Below, in pieces: positions 6,338 to 6,343 of a stretch of 6,343 bases of DNA; position 1 is the first letter of the stretch, and each line of letters opens with the position of its first letter. This DNA is from Pseudomonadota bacterium (GTDB lineage: Bacteria; Pseudomonadota; Alphaproteobacteria; Rhizobiales; Rhizobiaceae), in assembly GCA_023428515.1 (NCBI GenBank), contig JAEYXI010000655.1, positions 1 to 6,343 of the forward strand, in the 5' to 3' direction. Below the pieces are notes generated by a model, which did not search any database, was not told the origin of the DNA, and worked only from the letters and a program-made list of their open reading frames with translations. The translations under genes and the position numbers were made by a program.

Positions 6338-6343
6338 TCATGG
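6334..6343 (+). CDS. Possible start of a next gene (only the first codons in window)
   Basis: An ATG at 6334 overlaps the chaperonin stop as ATGA, the usual arrangement of translationally coupled genes; a second ATG follows at 6340. Only about three codons are present, so the product cannot be identified and the start may be chance. In related clusters an alcohol dehydrogenase gene often follows the chaperonin, but nothing in these bases tests that. Confidence 0.25.

Overview
The window is a compact, single-strand (+) operon segment from a high-GC bacterium. GC-rich third codon positions and Shine-Dalgarno-led, closely packed genes fit a proteobacterium, most likely an alphaproteobacterium of the Hyphomicrobiales. 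That placement is an inference from codon style and gene order, and actinobacteria carry the same cluster. All six genes read in one direction, with gaps of 4 to 108 bp.

The first half (about 59-2619) encodes three of the four parts of a soluble diiron monooxygenase of the propane monooxygenase type (PrmABCD/MimABCD, SDIMO family). They are the NADH-dependent [2Fe-2S]/FAD reductase (PrmB), the hydroxylase beta subunit (PrmC) and the small coupling/regulatory protein (PrmD). The large, diiron-bearing hydroxylase subunit (PrmA) normally precedes the reductase and should lie just left of the window; no recognisable part of it is present. Relatives oxidise propane, acetone, methyl ethyl ketone or phenol, so the substrate cannot be read from this sequence.

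The second half (about 2728-6337) holds an accessory module. It comprises a metal-dependent amidohydrolase-family protein (TIM barrel, PF04909 type), a DUF59/MIP18-domain protein with a long uncharacterised extension and a Cys-rich tail, and a divergent GroEL-type chaperonin (MimG-like). The same trio follows the monooxygenase genes in mycobacterial clusters, where the chaperonin is needed to obtain active enzyme in a heterologous host. The plausible working model is that NADH electrons pass through PrmB to the PrmA/PrmC hydroxylase, PrmD gates catalysis, the chaperonin folds the hydroxylase, and the DUF59 protein may assist metal or Fe-S assembly. The role of the amidohydrolase is not known.

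The only non-coding stretch with clear structure is the 108-bp gap between prmD and the amidohydrolase gene. It contains a perfect 12-bp inverted repeat without a T-tract. No promoter, groES, tRNA, rRNA, mobile element or CRISPR array is visible. A further gene may begin at the extreme right edge with an ATGA overlap.
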